A program made the translations under genes and the position numbers. This document shows, one piece after another, positions 26,352 through 35,676 of a stretch of DNA of 64,000 nucleotides; position 1 is the first letter of the stretch, and every line of letters starts with the position of its first letter. Source of the DNA: Rhizobium sp. AQ_MP. Its GTDB lineage: Bacteria > Pseudomonadota > Alphaproteobacteria > Rhizobiales > Rhizobiaceae. The DNA lies in NCBI RefSeq assembly GCF_014237835.1, contig NZ_JACJVI010000006.1, forward strand, positions 1 through 64,000, given 5' to 3'. The notes under the pieces are model-generated. The model was not told where the DNA came from. It did not search any database and saw only the letters and a program-made list of their open reading frames with translations.

Positions 26352-28688
26352 TCACCGGATCGCGGTGTCCCTCACGTTGATCTCTCCGAGCGTGCGGAAC
26401 ACCAGTCTTCCGCCGATTGTCCAGTCGTTTGCTGTCTGGGCGTTCGGATCATATTTGTCCGAGTAGCTGATCGTGAACACTGTGCACTCGTCCGCATAGG
26501 ATAGTCCCACGCTGCGGCGGTTGAACTTGTTTGCGTCGATGTCATAGTTCAGCGAACCGAACACGGACCAGTTCTCGGTGACCTTCACGGTGGATGACGT
26601 GGCGATTGTCTGATTGTCGGTACGGTACGAGTATTCCGGACGGGCATCGACCTGCGAGAAGGTGACACTGGTCGTGAACCTGTCCTGAGAATATGTCGCA
26701 TTGACGTCGGTTCGGCGAATATCGAGCGATTTCTCATCCAGACGAACACCGGCACTGACCGACAAGCCCATCGGCAGATCGAACCCGGCCGACGCGACAT
26801 AGTCAGAAACGTCGGTCTCCAGACCGGATCGCGTACCGACGGCGAGCAAATCCTGGGTCGCATACGAGTTCAGACCGGCCAGATGGTAGGATTGGCCAAT
26901 GACCGCTCTAACACCGACGCCGTTATCGAAGCTGCCGGTGTAGCGCATGCCAACGTTCGCACGCGTGCCACCCTCGACACGATCGAAGCCCGAAAATTTA
27001 TTGCGCGAGAACAGGTTGCTCGCATCAAACACCAGGCTTTGGGCGTCTTCGTTCGGAAGCTGACCCGGATAGCTTTCGTTGTTGCGGGCGTAAATCTGCG
27101 CGATCGGTTCAATGATGTGAGAGCTGTTGGCTGTGGTGATCAGCCATGGATACCGCGCCTCAATCCCGGCCGTTAGCATGCCTCGAGTTGGGAGGTCATT
27201 TGACGTGTAGCCGCCCGTATAGTTGCCGGGCGCGTTCATCGCGAGACCATAGACATCACCGCGAGCGGCCAGCAGCGGTGTGATCTGCACACCACCGGGA
27301 CCGTCGAAGGTGCGCTGCCACTCCAGTTCGCTGGACAGACGGCCCATATGCCCCTTGAGACCGCGATAGACATCGAACGAACCATCGCCGTTGAGGTCGG
27401 CAAACTCGCTGGAGAAGCGCGATAAGGACGTGAAGTTCAACGTGCCGGACAACTGCCCGCCGGCAACGAGTTCGGGAGCATAATAGCTGTAGTCGATCAC
27501 CGGCAGAACGGTGGCCTGCTTCTTTTCCGACGTATCGTTTACATCGGCGTCCTGCACGTCGAAATAATAGCCGCGCATGTCGAAGAAGTTACGCTCGCCA
27601 ATCCCGGTGAGGTAAGCGACATTGGTGTGGGTTGCGGCATTCAAACCTTCGACACCGTAGGTGCGTGCGAAATTGTTGTCGCTCTGCACCATCACATCCC
27701 AGCCGAATGTCCAGCGTGGATTGATCTGGAACTCGCCTTTCGACGCCACGAGGCCGCGCAACTCGCGCGAGGCGTCACTGGTGCCGGCGGTGAACCGGTC
27801 TGTGTTCATTTGACTGATGCCGGCGAAGCGGAGGTTCGCCTGGCCTTTTTCAAAGCGCTGGCGGATTTCGGCTTCAAGCAGCACGCCCTGCGCCGTGAAG
27901 CCTGTCGCGGTCACCGTGGCATCACGGTCCGGGGCAATTGCGATGTAGTAGGGCACAGAAATGCCGAAGCCGACATTTTGACCCGAGCGGAATCTGGGGA
28001 ACAAGAAGCCCGTCTTGCGCTTTACGGTGTTGTCCGGCACGACGATGAACGGCAGCGTCACCAGAGACTTGCCGAACAGTTCGAAGCGTGCGCGTTCGAG
28101 ACGAACAGTGTGCTTCGTGCCGTCCTGAACCACGCGTTCGGCCTTCACCTGCCAAAGAGGAGGCCGAGAGGGGTTTTCAGCGCAAGGAAGGCAGGCCGTG
28201 TAGACGCCCTTGTGCAGGATCATCTGGTTGCCGCCAACCCGTTCGGCGGTTTCTGCGACGAGACGTGTATTGTCGGTTGTCTCAAGGCGGAGCGATTGCA
28301 GGAAGCCGTCCGAGAACTTGTTCGTCACGTCCAGCGAATCCGCATAGATGCGGTTGCCGGTCGGTTCGACGAGTTCGATATTGCCGGCTGCGGTCACGCG
28401 GCCCGTTTTCTGGTCGTAGACGACCTGACGGGCGACCATCTGGTAGCCGGCATAATTGATCTGTACCGCGCCATTCGCGACAACGCGCTCGGCATCACGG
28501 TCATAAACGAGTTCATTGGCTGCAAGAAGCAGCTTTGCGTCATCAGGGACGGTGCCTGCAGCCGACGCGGAGTCGGACAGGCTCTGCGCATGCACGAGAG
28601 GCGCGGTGGGCGCCATCGCGCACACAGCGACACTGGTCAGCAGGGCTACTGAGAGCCTCCTGATATTCCCGCGGTCTTTTACCGCCAC
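26352..28688 (-). CDS. lptD: LPS assembly outer-membrane protein LptD
   Basis: A 778-residue outer-membrane protein that with LptE inserts lipopolysaccharide into the outer leaflet. A signal peptide (about 1-35) is followed by the periplasmic OstA/LptA-like domain (about 50-200) and the C-terminal beta-barrel. Two cysteines sit in TACLPCAENP and one near the C-terminus (DECTVF), consistent with LptD disulfides. The start is GTG at 28688, with AAGGAGG upstream, overlapping the lptG stop by one base. No lptE gene is recognisable nearby. Confidence 0.93.
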   Translation of the reverse strand: MAVKDRGNIRRLSVALLTSVAVCAMAPTAPLVHAQSLSDSASAAGTVPDDAKLLLAANELVYDRDAERVVANGAVQINYAGYQMVARQVVYDQKTGRVTAAGNIELVEPTGNRIYADSLDVTNKFSDGFLQSLRLETTDNTRLVAETAERVGGNQMILHKGVYTACLPCAENPSRPPLWQVKAERVVQDGTKHTVRLERARFELFGKSLVTLPFIVVPDNTVKRKTGFLFPRFRSGQNVGFGISVPYYIAIAPDRDATVTATGFTAQGVLLEAEIRQRFEKGQANLRFAGISQMNTDRFTAGTSDASRELRGLVASKGEFQINPRWTFGWDVMVQSDNNFARTYGVEGLNAATHTNVAYLTGIGERNFFDMRGYYFDVQDADVNDTSEKKQATVLPVIDYSYYAPELVAGGQLSGTLNFTSLSRFSSEFADLNGDGSFDVYRGLKGHMGRLSSELEWQRTFDGPGGVQITPLLAARGDVYGLAMNAPGNYTGGYTSNDLPTRGMLTAGIEARYPWLITTANSSHIIEPIAQIYARNNESYPGQLPNEDAQSLVFDASNLFSRNKFSGFDRVEGGTRANVGMRYTGSFDNGVGVRAVIGQSYHLAGLNSYATQDLLAVGTRSGLETDVSDYVASAGFDLPMGLSVSAGVRLDEKSLDIRRTDVNATYSQDRFTTSVTFSQVDARPEYSYRTDNQTIATSSTVKVTENWSVFGSLNYDIDANKFNRRSVGLSYADECTVFTISYSDKYDPNAQTANDWTIGGRLVFRTLGEINVRDTAIR

Positions 28689-29770
28689 TAACCATCCTCC
28701 TTGTGAAGCAGAATCGTTGCCCCCAATGCCATCGCTACGACAACTGGGACCCAGGCCGCAACATACGGCGGCATGACGCCGCTGCTTCCGAATGCCCTGA
28801 CGAGCACAGAGACAACATAAAGCACGAAGCCTGACAATATTCCACCCAGAATCACCGTTCTCGATTGGTTGATACGGCTGAATTTCAGCGACACGGTTGC
28901 CGCAATCAGCGTCATTGCAACCATCAGGAATGGCATCGAAAGCAGCGAATGGAACTGGGTTTCCAGAGCGTAAGGAGCTATTCCAAACGACCGCGCGACT
29001 TCAATTTTCTGAAAAAGATCATAAAAAGCAACGCTTTCAGGTCTGGCCAGCCGCTGCTGAACGAATTCCTCGTTGAGATTGGTCGCGACCCGTGCTTCGG
29101 CAAGGCGGCTCTGGATCTCGCCGGGACGCGTCTCAAGAACGTCGGTAAGCTTCCAGTAACCATCTTTCAAGGTAGCTGTGCGCGCATCCTGACGCAGGAT
29201 GATGCGGCCCTCCTTGTCGAAGTGCAGCAAGACCGCATCTACGAGCAGGGTCCCGTCCTCCAGGACAGACCGCGCGCCCAGAGCAACATCGGTATCTCCA
29301 CTTGATTGGCGAAGCCACGGGATCGGGGCCGGTTTTGCGCTGCCTGCAGCCTCACGCCACCGTGTTTCGATCTCGGTCCCTTGGCGCTCTCCCCAGGCTG
29401 CCAGCGGGTTGATGACGAGCGTCGTGAGAAGGCCAATCAGTGTCGCGCCGATCAGGAACGGCGCCATGAATTGCCAGACCGAGATGCCCGCCGCGCGAGC
29501 CACGACGAGCTCGGACTTGCGATTGAGCGCGATCAGCGTTGCCATGCCGACGAAAAGACCGATGAACGGAACCGTTTGCTGCAGGATGAGCGGAAGGCGG
29601 AGCGCCGTGAGGTAGAGGACGCCCGTCACGGAGTAACCCGGGAGATTGTCAAAGCGGCCGGATGTTTCTGTGAAATCGATCAGATAGGTGATCGAGATGA
29701 CGCCGAGGAAAAACCAGAGCGTCGTCATCATATAGCGGCGGAAAAAGTAAAGGCCGAGGGTCCAGATCAC
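28688..29770 (-). CDS. lptG: LPS export ABC transporter permease LptG
   Basis: A 360-residue YjgP/YjgQ-family permease, one of two membrane subunits that with LptB extract LPS from the inner membrane. Three N-terminal helices, a periplasmic beta-jellyroll region (about 130-260) and three C-terminal helices fit the family. The start is GTG at 29770, preceded by GGGAGG and overlapping the lptF stop (GTGA). The open frame continues 96 codons upstream into lptF but is out of its frame. Coupled to both neighbours. Confidence 0.94.
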   Translation of the reverse strand: MIWTLGLYFFRRYMMTTLWFFLGVISITYLIDFTETSGRFDNLPGYSVTGVLYLTALRLPLILQQTVPFIGLFVGMATLIALNRKSELVVARAAGISVWQFMAPFLIGATLIGLLTTLVINPLAAWGERQGTEIETRWREAAGSAKPAPIPWLRQSSGDTDVALGARSVLEDGTLLVDAVLLHFDKEGRIILRQDARTATLKDGYWKLTDVLETRPGEIQSRLAEARVATNLNEEFVQQRLARPESVAFYDLFQKIEVARSFGIAPYALETQFHSLLSMPFLMVAMTLIAATVSLKFSRINQSRTVILGGILSGFVLYVVSVLVRAFGSSGVMPPYVAAWVPVVVAMALGATILLHKEDG

Positions 29771-30933
29771 GCGGTGCCTCCCGCATTCTGGCCAAGCCGC
29801 CTCTGAGTCATGGCAACGGCTTTGTTCAAGAGCGCGGATACTGCCTTGGGAAGCCGTGGGCTGCGGTTTGTCGCGAGCATGAAGGTCGCTGCCCCGCCGC
29901 TTGCCAGCGGAACCAGATACTGCAAAGGCACGAACGCCGTAGAGGTTTCCGCAAGCGAGGTCACATAGTTCGAGCCCCAGAACACCGTCAGCGCCATGAT
30001 CAATGCTGATGCCATCGGATGGAGTCTTGCCTCGCGATGGGAGCGGGCGTCGCCGCACATCATCAGGCTGATGAGGGCAAACACCAGAGGGAAGAAGGAG
30101 GCGGTGATCCGCCGATGCAATTCTGCCGAGAAGTCGTTTGGGTTGCTGACGTAGCGCTCATCCAGCGGATCAGGGTCCGCAAGGTAGAGGATATCACGGT
30201 CCTTGGCGCCGTAGCGCGCCTCACCGCGCTCTTCTGACAGATCGGAGAGGTCGAAGGCGTATCTGTCGAAGCGGATGACCGTCACGTCTCCATTCGGCGC
30301 CTTCCGCTGGACTTCTCCGTCCTGCATGATGAGCGCCTTGCCAGTTTCCTCCACTGCGCCCTCACGCGCGTAATAGATGAGCTCGGACGACGGATCGCGA
30401 GAATCAGCCACCAGAAGCCCCTTCATCTGACGACCGGCCTGCCGCTCCGAAATCTGCACGAAAAGTCCCGGCTCGATCTGTCGAAAGGTCTTTTCTTCGA
30501 TCACGGAGGAGAGCAGGTCGGCATAGGCGGTGGCGATCATGGTGCGGACATTGACACGCATCGCCGGTTCGACGAAGCCGATCATGACGAACGAGAATAT
30601 GCTCAAACCACCGGCCAGCATCAGAAGCGGGCGCTGGATCGTCCGCCGCGGCGCGCCGGCGGCATCGATCACCGCAAGCTCCGAATCGTTGTTCATCGTC
30701 GTCAGCGTGTGGGTGATGCCGATGACGAGGGCGAAGGGCAGTACGGTTGAGATGATCGTCGGGAGGATCATCGTTGCCAGCAACATGAAGGATCCCACCG
30801 ACTGGCCGCTATCCGTGACCAGGTTGATGCGCCGCAACACCTGCGTGGTCCAGATGATCGCCAGCACCGGCACAAGCGCCGTGAGGAACATCAGGACGAC
30901 CCGTCGCAGAATGTATTGTTCGAGTATCTTCAT
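29767..30933 (-). CDS. lptF: LPS export ABC transporter permease LptF
   Basis: A 388-residue permease, partner of LptG in the LptB2FG complex. The N-terminus MKILEQYILRRVV is typical, with three helices on each side of a periplasmic domain. The start at 30933 follows AAGGGA; 66 upstream open codons have no family similarity. First gene of the long minus-strand operon leading to lptD and ksgA. The 270-base gap to divergent pepA should hold promoters for both. Confidence 0.94.
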   Translation of the reverse strand: MKILEQYILRRVVLMFLTALVPVLAIIWTTQVLRRINLVTDSGQSVGSFMLLATMILPTIISTVLPFALVIGITHTLTTMNNDSELAVIDAAGAPRRTIQRPLLMLAGGLSIFSFVMIGFVEPAMRVNVRTMIATAYADLLSSVIEEKTFRQIEPGLFVQISERQAGRQMKGLLVADSRDPSSELIYYAREGAVEETGKALIMQDGEVQRKAPNGDVTVIRFDRYAFDLSDLSEERGEARYGAKDRDILYLADPDPLDERYVSNPNDFSAELHRRITASFFPLVFALISLMMCGDARSHREARLHPMASALIMALTVFWGSNYVTSLAETSTAFVPLQYLVPLASGGAATFMLATNRSPRLPKAVSALLNKAVAMTQRRLGQNAGGTA

Positions 30934-31202
30934 AGGGTTCCCTTGCTGGCGCGACACGCAGACACCGCGCCGAGGATTGGCTTTCTCTACGATGCTTGCG
31001 GCGATTTGGCGACCGTCGAAAGGCAATTTCCCCCGCTTGGTGAAATCCTTTTTTCGGCAACCGCGATAAATCGGACACGCCCCGACCCTGGGCGCGGCAT
31101 TCAGGGGATTGGCATCTAATCGCGTGGCCAAACTCTTGCCATCGTTCGCGAAAACACCATGATCTCTTCAGGACTTCTCCCCACGAATGCAAGGTGCCCC
31201 TT

Positions 31203-32699
31203 ATGTCGTTGAAACTCGCCGTCTCCTTCGCCAAGTCTCATTCACCGGCCGGAGGGCTTGCCATCCTTTTGACGACCTCTGGTACGGATACGCCGGCTGG
31301 GGCTTCCGAAGCGGATCCGGCAAAAGTCTATGCGCGGGCAGCCAAGGCGGCGAAATTCTCCGGCAAGTCGCTTGCCACGCTTGACATCGTTGCGCCGCAT
31401 GGTTCGCCGCTTGACCGATTGGTCGCTCTCGGCCTCGGCAAGGGCGACAACCTTTCGGCCCATGACTGGCTGAAAGCCGGAGGCGTTGCCACGGCGGCTC
31501 TCAAGGGTGCCGAGACGGTAACCATCTATCTCGACGTGCCCGGACTTGAGGTCTCGCCGAAGGCCGCCGCCGATTTTGCACTCGGCATGTTGCTGCGGGC
31601 TTACAAGTTTGACATCTACAAGACCAAGAAGAAGTCGGAGGACGAGGAGGATAAGGCCGACAAGACGATCAAGGTAACCATCGTCGCCGCCGAGGCGTCT
31701 GCGGCCAAGAAGGCCTTTGCCGAAACCGAAGCGATTGCCGACGGCGTCGTTCTCGCCCGCAACCTGGTGAACGAACCCGCCAATGTGCTCGGCCCGCTGG
31801 AATTCGCCGCCAAGGCCAAGGAGCTCGAGAAGCTGGGGGTCGAAGTCGAGATCTTGACCGAGAAGGAAATGAAGAAACTCGGCATGGGCGCGCTTCTCGG
31901 TGTAGCACAAGGCTCGGTCCGTCCGCCTCGCCTGGTGGTGATGCAGTGGAAGGGTGGCAAGTCCAAGGACAAGCCGCTGGCCTTTGTCGGCAAGGGCGTG
32001 GTCTTCGATACCGGCGGCATCTCGATCAAGCCCGCCGGTGGCATGGAGGATATGAAGGGCGACATGGGCGGCGCTGCTGCCGTCACGGGATTGATGCATG
32101 TTCTGGCCGCCCGCAAGGCCAAGGTGAATGCCATTGGTATCCTCGGCCTCGTCGAGAACATGCCTGACGGCAACGCCCAGCGTCCCGGCGATATCGTGAC
32201 CTCAATGTCGGGTCAGACGATCGAAGTCATCAACACAGATGCGGAAGGCCGCCTCGTGCTCTGCGATGCGCTCTGGTACTGCAACGACCGTTTCCAGCCG
32301 GCCTTCATGATCAACCTCGCCACATTGACCGGCGCGATCGGTGTTGCGCTCGGCAACCTTCATGCCGGCCTTTTCTCCAACGACGACGATCTGTCGGAAA
32401 AGCTCCTCGCCGCAGGCCTGACGACCAACGAACGGCTGTGGCGTATGCCGCTCGGCAAGGACTACGACAAGATGATCGACTCCAAGTTCGCCGACATGAA
32501 GAACACCGGTGGACGGCAGGCCGGCTCGATCACCGCCGCCCAGTTCTTGAAGCGCTTCGTCAAGGACACGCCCTGGGCCCATCTCGACATTGCGGGCACC
32601 GCGATCGGTTCGCCGACCGATGAGATCAACCAGTCCTGGGCCTCTGGTTACGGCGTGCGTCTGCTGGATGAGCTTGTCCGCGCGTACTACGAATCTTGA
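31203..32699 (+). CDS. pepA: Leucyl aminopeptidase PepA
   Basis: A 498-residue M17 cytosolic aminopeptidase. The two-metal site is in the C-terminal domain: [16 protein letters not shown], then MKGDMGGAA, and the family signature [10 protein letters not shown]. The N-terminal half is the usual divergent macro-like domain, here with a Lys/Glu-rich segment around residues 140-155. The ATG at 31203 is set by AAGG upstream; a GTG three codons earlier is possible. Its stop overlaps holC (TGATG). Confidence 0.96.
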   Translation: MSLKLAVSFAKSHSPAGGLAILLTTSGTDTPAGASEADPAKVYARAAKAAKFSGKSLATLDIVAPHGSPLDRLVALGLGKGDNLSAHDWLKAGGVATAALKGAETVTIYLDVPGLEVSPKAAADFALGMLLRAYKFDIYKTKKKSEDEEDKADKTIKVTIVAAEASAAKKAFAETEAIADGVVLARNLVNEPANVLGPLEFAAKAKELEKLGVEVEILTEKEMKKLGMGALLGVAQGSVRPPRLVVMQWKGGKSKDKPLAFVGKGVVFDTGGISIKPAGGMEDMKGDMGGAAAVTGLMHVLAARKAKVNAIGILGLVENMPDGNAQRPGDIVTSMSGQTIEVINTDAEGRLVLCDALWYCNDRFQPAFMINLATLTGAIGVALGNLHAGLFSNDDDLSEKLLAAGLTTNERLWRMPLGKDYDKMIDSKFADMKNTGGRQAGSITAAQFLKRFVKDTPWAHLDIAGTAIGSPTDEINQSWASGYGVRLLDELVRAYYES

Positions 32700-33166
32700 T
32701 GATGGCGAGCGCATCCGTGGCCGACGTTCTCTTCTACCATCTGACGGAATCGAAGCTGGAGGACGCGCTGCCGCCGCTACTCGAGAAGAGCGTCGAGCGG
32801 GGCTGGCGCGTCGCGGTCCAGACCTGCGATGCCGAACGCCGAGATGCTCTGGACGCGCATCTGTGGACCTATCGGGAGGAGAGCTTTCTGCCGCATGGCA
32901 CGGAGGACGGTGCCTCACCAGAGCGCCAGCCGGTTCTGTTGACGACAGTTACGGACAACATGAACCAGGCCAGTGTCCGCTTTATGGTCGATGGTGCAGA
33001 GCCTCCGGCGGACCTTCCTTACGACCGCGTCGTCTTCGTTTTCGACGGCTACGATACGGAACAGCTTGAACGTGCTCGCGCTCAATGGAAGCGGCTGAAG
33101 GGTGAGGGGCATTCGCTCACCTATTGGCAGCAGACACCAGAGGGGCGTTGGGAAAAGAAGGCGTGA
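32699..33166 (+). CDS. holC: DNA polymerase III chi subunit
   Basis: A 155-residue chi subunit, which links the clamp loader to single-strand DNA binding protein. The typical segments are FYHLTESKLEDALPPLLEK near the start, DTHLWTY-like DAHLWTYREESFLPHG, and RVVFVFDGYD near the end. The ATG at 32699 overlaps the pepA stop; another ATG follows directly at 32702. A degraded copy of its 3' end lies 2.4 kb downstream, beyond the peptidase gene. Confidence 0.92.
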   Translation: MMASASVADVLFYHLTESKLEDALPPLLEKSVERGWRVAVQTCDAERRDALDAHLWTYREESFLPHGTEDGASPERQPVLLTTVTDNMNQASVRFMVDGAEPPADLPYDRVVFVFDGYDTEQLERARAQWKRLKGEGHSLTYWQQTPEGRWEKKA

Positions 33167-33170
33167 TTGG

Positions 33171-33197
33171 GAAAGGGCGTTTCAGCGGCGCCCTTTC
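33171..33197. terminator. Bidirectional terminator between holC and the peptidase
   Basis: GAAAGGGCG (33171-33179) and CGCCCTTTC (33189-33197) form a 9-bp stem with a 9-base loop between convergent genes. Confidence 0.75.
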
Positions 33198-33203
33198 TCG
33201 ATC

Positions 33204-35267
33204 TCAGGCTTTCATGATCGTCTGGCGCAAGAAGCTGTAGCCCATGGCGGTCCGCCGCGCCATTTCCGCCGAATTGCCGGCCCCGCCATGACCGCCGGAG
33301 CCATATTCGTGGAAGAGAGGCAGGTGTCCGGCCCCTTCCAGCCGCATCGCAAAGCGCCGCGCATGCGAAGGATGCACCCGGTCATCATTGCTGGAGCTTT
33401 CGATATAGACGGGCGGATAGGCTTGGTCCGATGCCGGCTTCACCTGATGCAGGGGTGAGTAGCTGAGGAGGAACGCGCGGTCTTTCTCGTCGTCCGGGTT
33501 GCCGTATTCGTCGATCCAGGCCCGCCCGGCGGGGAAGAGATGGAAGCGGGTCATGTCGAGCACCGGAACCCGGCACCAGACGGCGCCGAAATCATCCGGA
33601 TAACGCGTCAGCATGACGCCGGTGAGCAGGCCGCCATTGCTGGCGCCGGTACAGGCAATCCGCGACGAGTTCGTATAGCCGCGCTTGATCAGATCTCGGG
33701 CGATCGCGACAAAGTCCTCGTATGCCTTGTGGCGGCCTTCACGCTTCACGGGCTTGTGCCAATCCGGCCCCAGTTCTGAGCCGCCGCGGATATAGGCCTG
33801 CACATAGGCGCCACCCTGTTCCAGAAAGCGGCCGGTAGTCCCGGAATAGTGCGGCGCAAGAGGTGCAGCAAAACCGCCATAACCGTAGATCAGAACCGGA
33901 AGCTCGCCCTTCTTCCACACCTTCGGCAGCACCAGATGGTAAGGCACATTGGTGCCATCCTCCGATATCGCTTCCAGAAGTTCGCTGGTCATGCCCTCCG
34001 CGTCAAAGAACGCGGGCGATGTTTCCTGCGGCACCAGCGCAAGCGGTTCCCTAGTCGGATTGCGGTCCCGGTCGGAGGGGGCGAGCGTGTATCGGGTCGG
34101 AGGCACCAGGAAGCCGGAGCCGATCACATGAAGCGTGTCGTCTCCCAAATGCAGGTCGGCGTGAAGCGGCGTGAAATAAAGCGCCTCGATGCCGTCCGGC
34201 AAATCGATCCGCTGGGGCACCGCTTCCTCTTGCGTCAGATCGAGTGCATAGAGTTCGGGCGAGAGGCGATCATCGACGGTGTAGATCGCCCAGTGGCGGA
34301 GCAGGGTGAAGTGATGCACCGCGCGGCCCGGCTGCGGCTCCACCAGAATGCGCCGCTTCGGCGCCAGCGGTTCAGAATCGAACGGTGTCAGCGCTTGCAA
34401 CACCAGGCTGCCAGACGCCACCTGCTCGTCGCTCTTTGCGAGCCAAAGGATGTGGCTGTGGTTGATGTCAAAGCCGATGTCCCGTGGCAGCGGCAATCGG
34501 CGGGCGGCGCCATCGGCGTCCTCGACATGAAGGCTGAGCTTGCCGATCTCGTGGTTCGCCATGAAGACCCGGATCTGTCGCGTGTCGGGTCCCGTGTGCC
34601 CGCCGAGTTCGGGGTCGATGATAAAGCCATAGCCAGTGACGTCGGTGGCAGCAGCTTCAAACAGGATCTCCGCCTCTGCCGGGGCTTCGCCCCGACGCAA
34701 TCGCCGTCCGACCCTTGGCCAGCCGGATTGCGTGGCGGAGAAGGCGTCGATCGATCCGAAATAGGCGATCTCGTCGGCGCTGAGCCAGGACGCCTGAGCC
34801 CGGACTGCCGGCGTGTCGAAGCCACCGTCCACCACTCGTTTCGTTTCCAGATCGAACTCAAGAAAACGCGTCAGGTCCGAGCCACCGTCGGACAGGCGCA
34901 GCAGAACGCGCGTCGGTTCGAAGGGGCAGGTGACACAGCCGCCGAAGATCCAGCGTTTCCCCTCTCGTGCGCAGAAAGCATCGACATCGAAGACCGGATC
35001 CCAAGCTGCATCGGCGCGCGGCGCATCAGTCGCCGGCAGTCGGCGCAGGACGCCGAGCGGATTGTCTCGGGACCGGTTGAAATCGAACAGCCAGTCGCCG
35101 CGCTGCGTGGGCACGATCAGCCTGTCCTGGCGCTCCATCATCGACCGAAGTGCCTCGGCGTCTGCCTCCATTTCAGGTGTCGCCAGTGCCTCGTGAGAAC
35201 GTGCGTTCCGTGCGGAAATGAAGGCCAGCGTCTGCGGATCGTCATCCTTTTCGAGAAAGAGATCCAT
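33204..35267 (-). CDS. Prolyl oligopeptidase family serine peptidase (S9)
   Basis: A 687-residue S9A-type peptidase that cleaves small peptides after proline or, in oligopeptidase B-like members, basic residues. An N-terminal seven-bladed propeller is followed by an alpha/beta-hydrolase domain. The nucleophile Ser is in GASNGGLL, the Asp in SSSNDDRVHP and the His in GSGGHGGAG. No signal peptide is seen, so it is probably cytosolic. The start at 35267 follows AAGGAG; nine upstream codons are not used. It lies between intact holC and the holC remnant. Confidence 0.9.
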   Translation of the reverse strand: MDLFLEKDDDPQTLAFISARNARSHEALATPEMEADAEALRSMMERQDRLIVPTQRGDWLFDFNRSRDNPLGVLRRLPATDAPRADAAWDPVFDVDAFCAREGKRWIFGGCVTCPFEPTRVLLRLSDGGSDLTRFLEFDLETKRVVDGGFDTPAVRAQASWLSADEIAYFGSIDAFSATQSGWPRVGRRLRRGEAPAEAEILFEAAATDVTGYGFIIDPELGGHTGPDTRQIRVFMANHEIGKLSLHVEDADGAARRLPLPRDIGFDINHSHILWLAKSDEQVASGSLVLQALTPFDSEPLAPKRRILVEPQPGRAVHHFTLLRHWAIYTVDDRLSPELYALDLTQEEAVPQRIDLPDGIEALYFTPLHADLHLGDDTLHVIGSGFLVPPTRYTLAPSDRDRNPTREPLALVPQETSPAFFDAEGMTSELLEAISEDGTNVPYHLVLPKVWKKGELPVLIYGYGGFAAPLAPHYSGTTGRFLEQGGAYVQAYIRGGSELGPDWHKPVKREGRHKAYEDFVAIARDLIKRGYTNSSRIACTGASNGGLLTGVMLTRYPDDFGAVWCRVPVLDMTRFHLFPAGRAWIDEYGNPDDEKDRAFLLSYSPLHQVKPASDQAYPPVYIESSSNDDRVHPSHARRFAMRLEGAGHLPLFHEYGSGGHGGAGNSAEMARRTAMGYSFLRQTIMKA

Positions 35268-35426
35268 GGCGCTGCTCCTTTGCATTTTCATCATTGCATT
35301 CGCTCAGGCGAGATCGGTGCGACAGAAGTCCTCGCCCACATGGTGGAAGGGCCCTCCTTAGGCCTTGGCGCCTGCATAGGAAAATCAGTCGCCAAAATTG
35401 AGGCAGGCCGGATGGTGCCCCACGCC

Positions 35427-35609
35427 ATGGCGCGAAAAGGCGTCGATGGCGGCAAGCCGCCTGATGACCTGGCCTGCGGTCGCGTCGTCCTTGTTTTCGA
35501 GAGCTACGACACGGAACAACTGGGACGGTCTAAGCGGCTGAAAGGCGATGGGCGCGCGCTGCCCTGCTGGGAGCAGACACCGGAGGGGCGCCGGGAAAAG
35601 AAGGCTTGA
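35427..35609 (+). pseudogene. Degenerate partial copy of the holC 3' end
   Basis: An open stretch of 60 codons ends with the same kind of C-terminus as holC. RVVLVFESYDTEQL here corresponds to RVVFVFDGYDTEQL in HolC, and QTPEGRREKKA to QTPEGRWEKKA. Between them four codons are missing. VDGGKPPDDL matches VDGAEPPADL further upstream. Faint similarity may reach back to about 35330. The N-terminal two thirds of chi are missing or unrecognisable, so this is a remnant. As with holC, a hairpin follows shortly after the stop. Confidence 0.8.
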
Positions 35610-35632
35610 ACACTGTCTGAAGATAACAGGTG

Positions 35633-35657
35633 GAAGGGCTGCCTTGGGCAGCCCTTC
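35633..35657. terminator. Hairpin between holC remnant and chemoreceptor gene
   Basis: GAAGGGCTGCC (35633-35643) and GGCAGCCCTTC (35647-35657) form a perfect 11-bp stem with a TTG loop. The T-run is short, but the position between convergent genes fits termination. Confidence 0.65.
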
Positions 35658-35676
35658 GCGTGAATGGTGACGTCGA

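Noticed and set aside
33849-35426. Long plus-strand frame leading into the holC remnant
   Set aside because: Antisense to the peptidase gene. Only the last 60 codons or so resemble a real protein (HolC).
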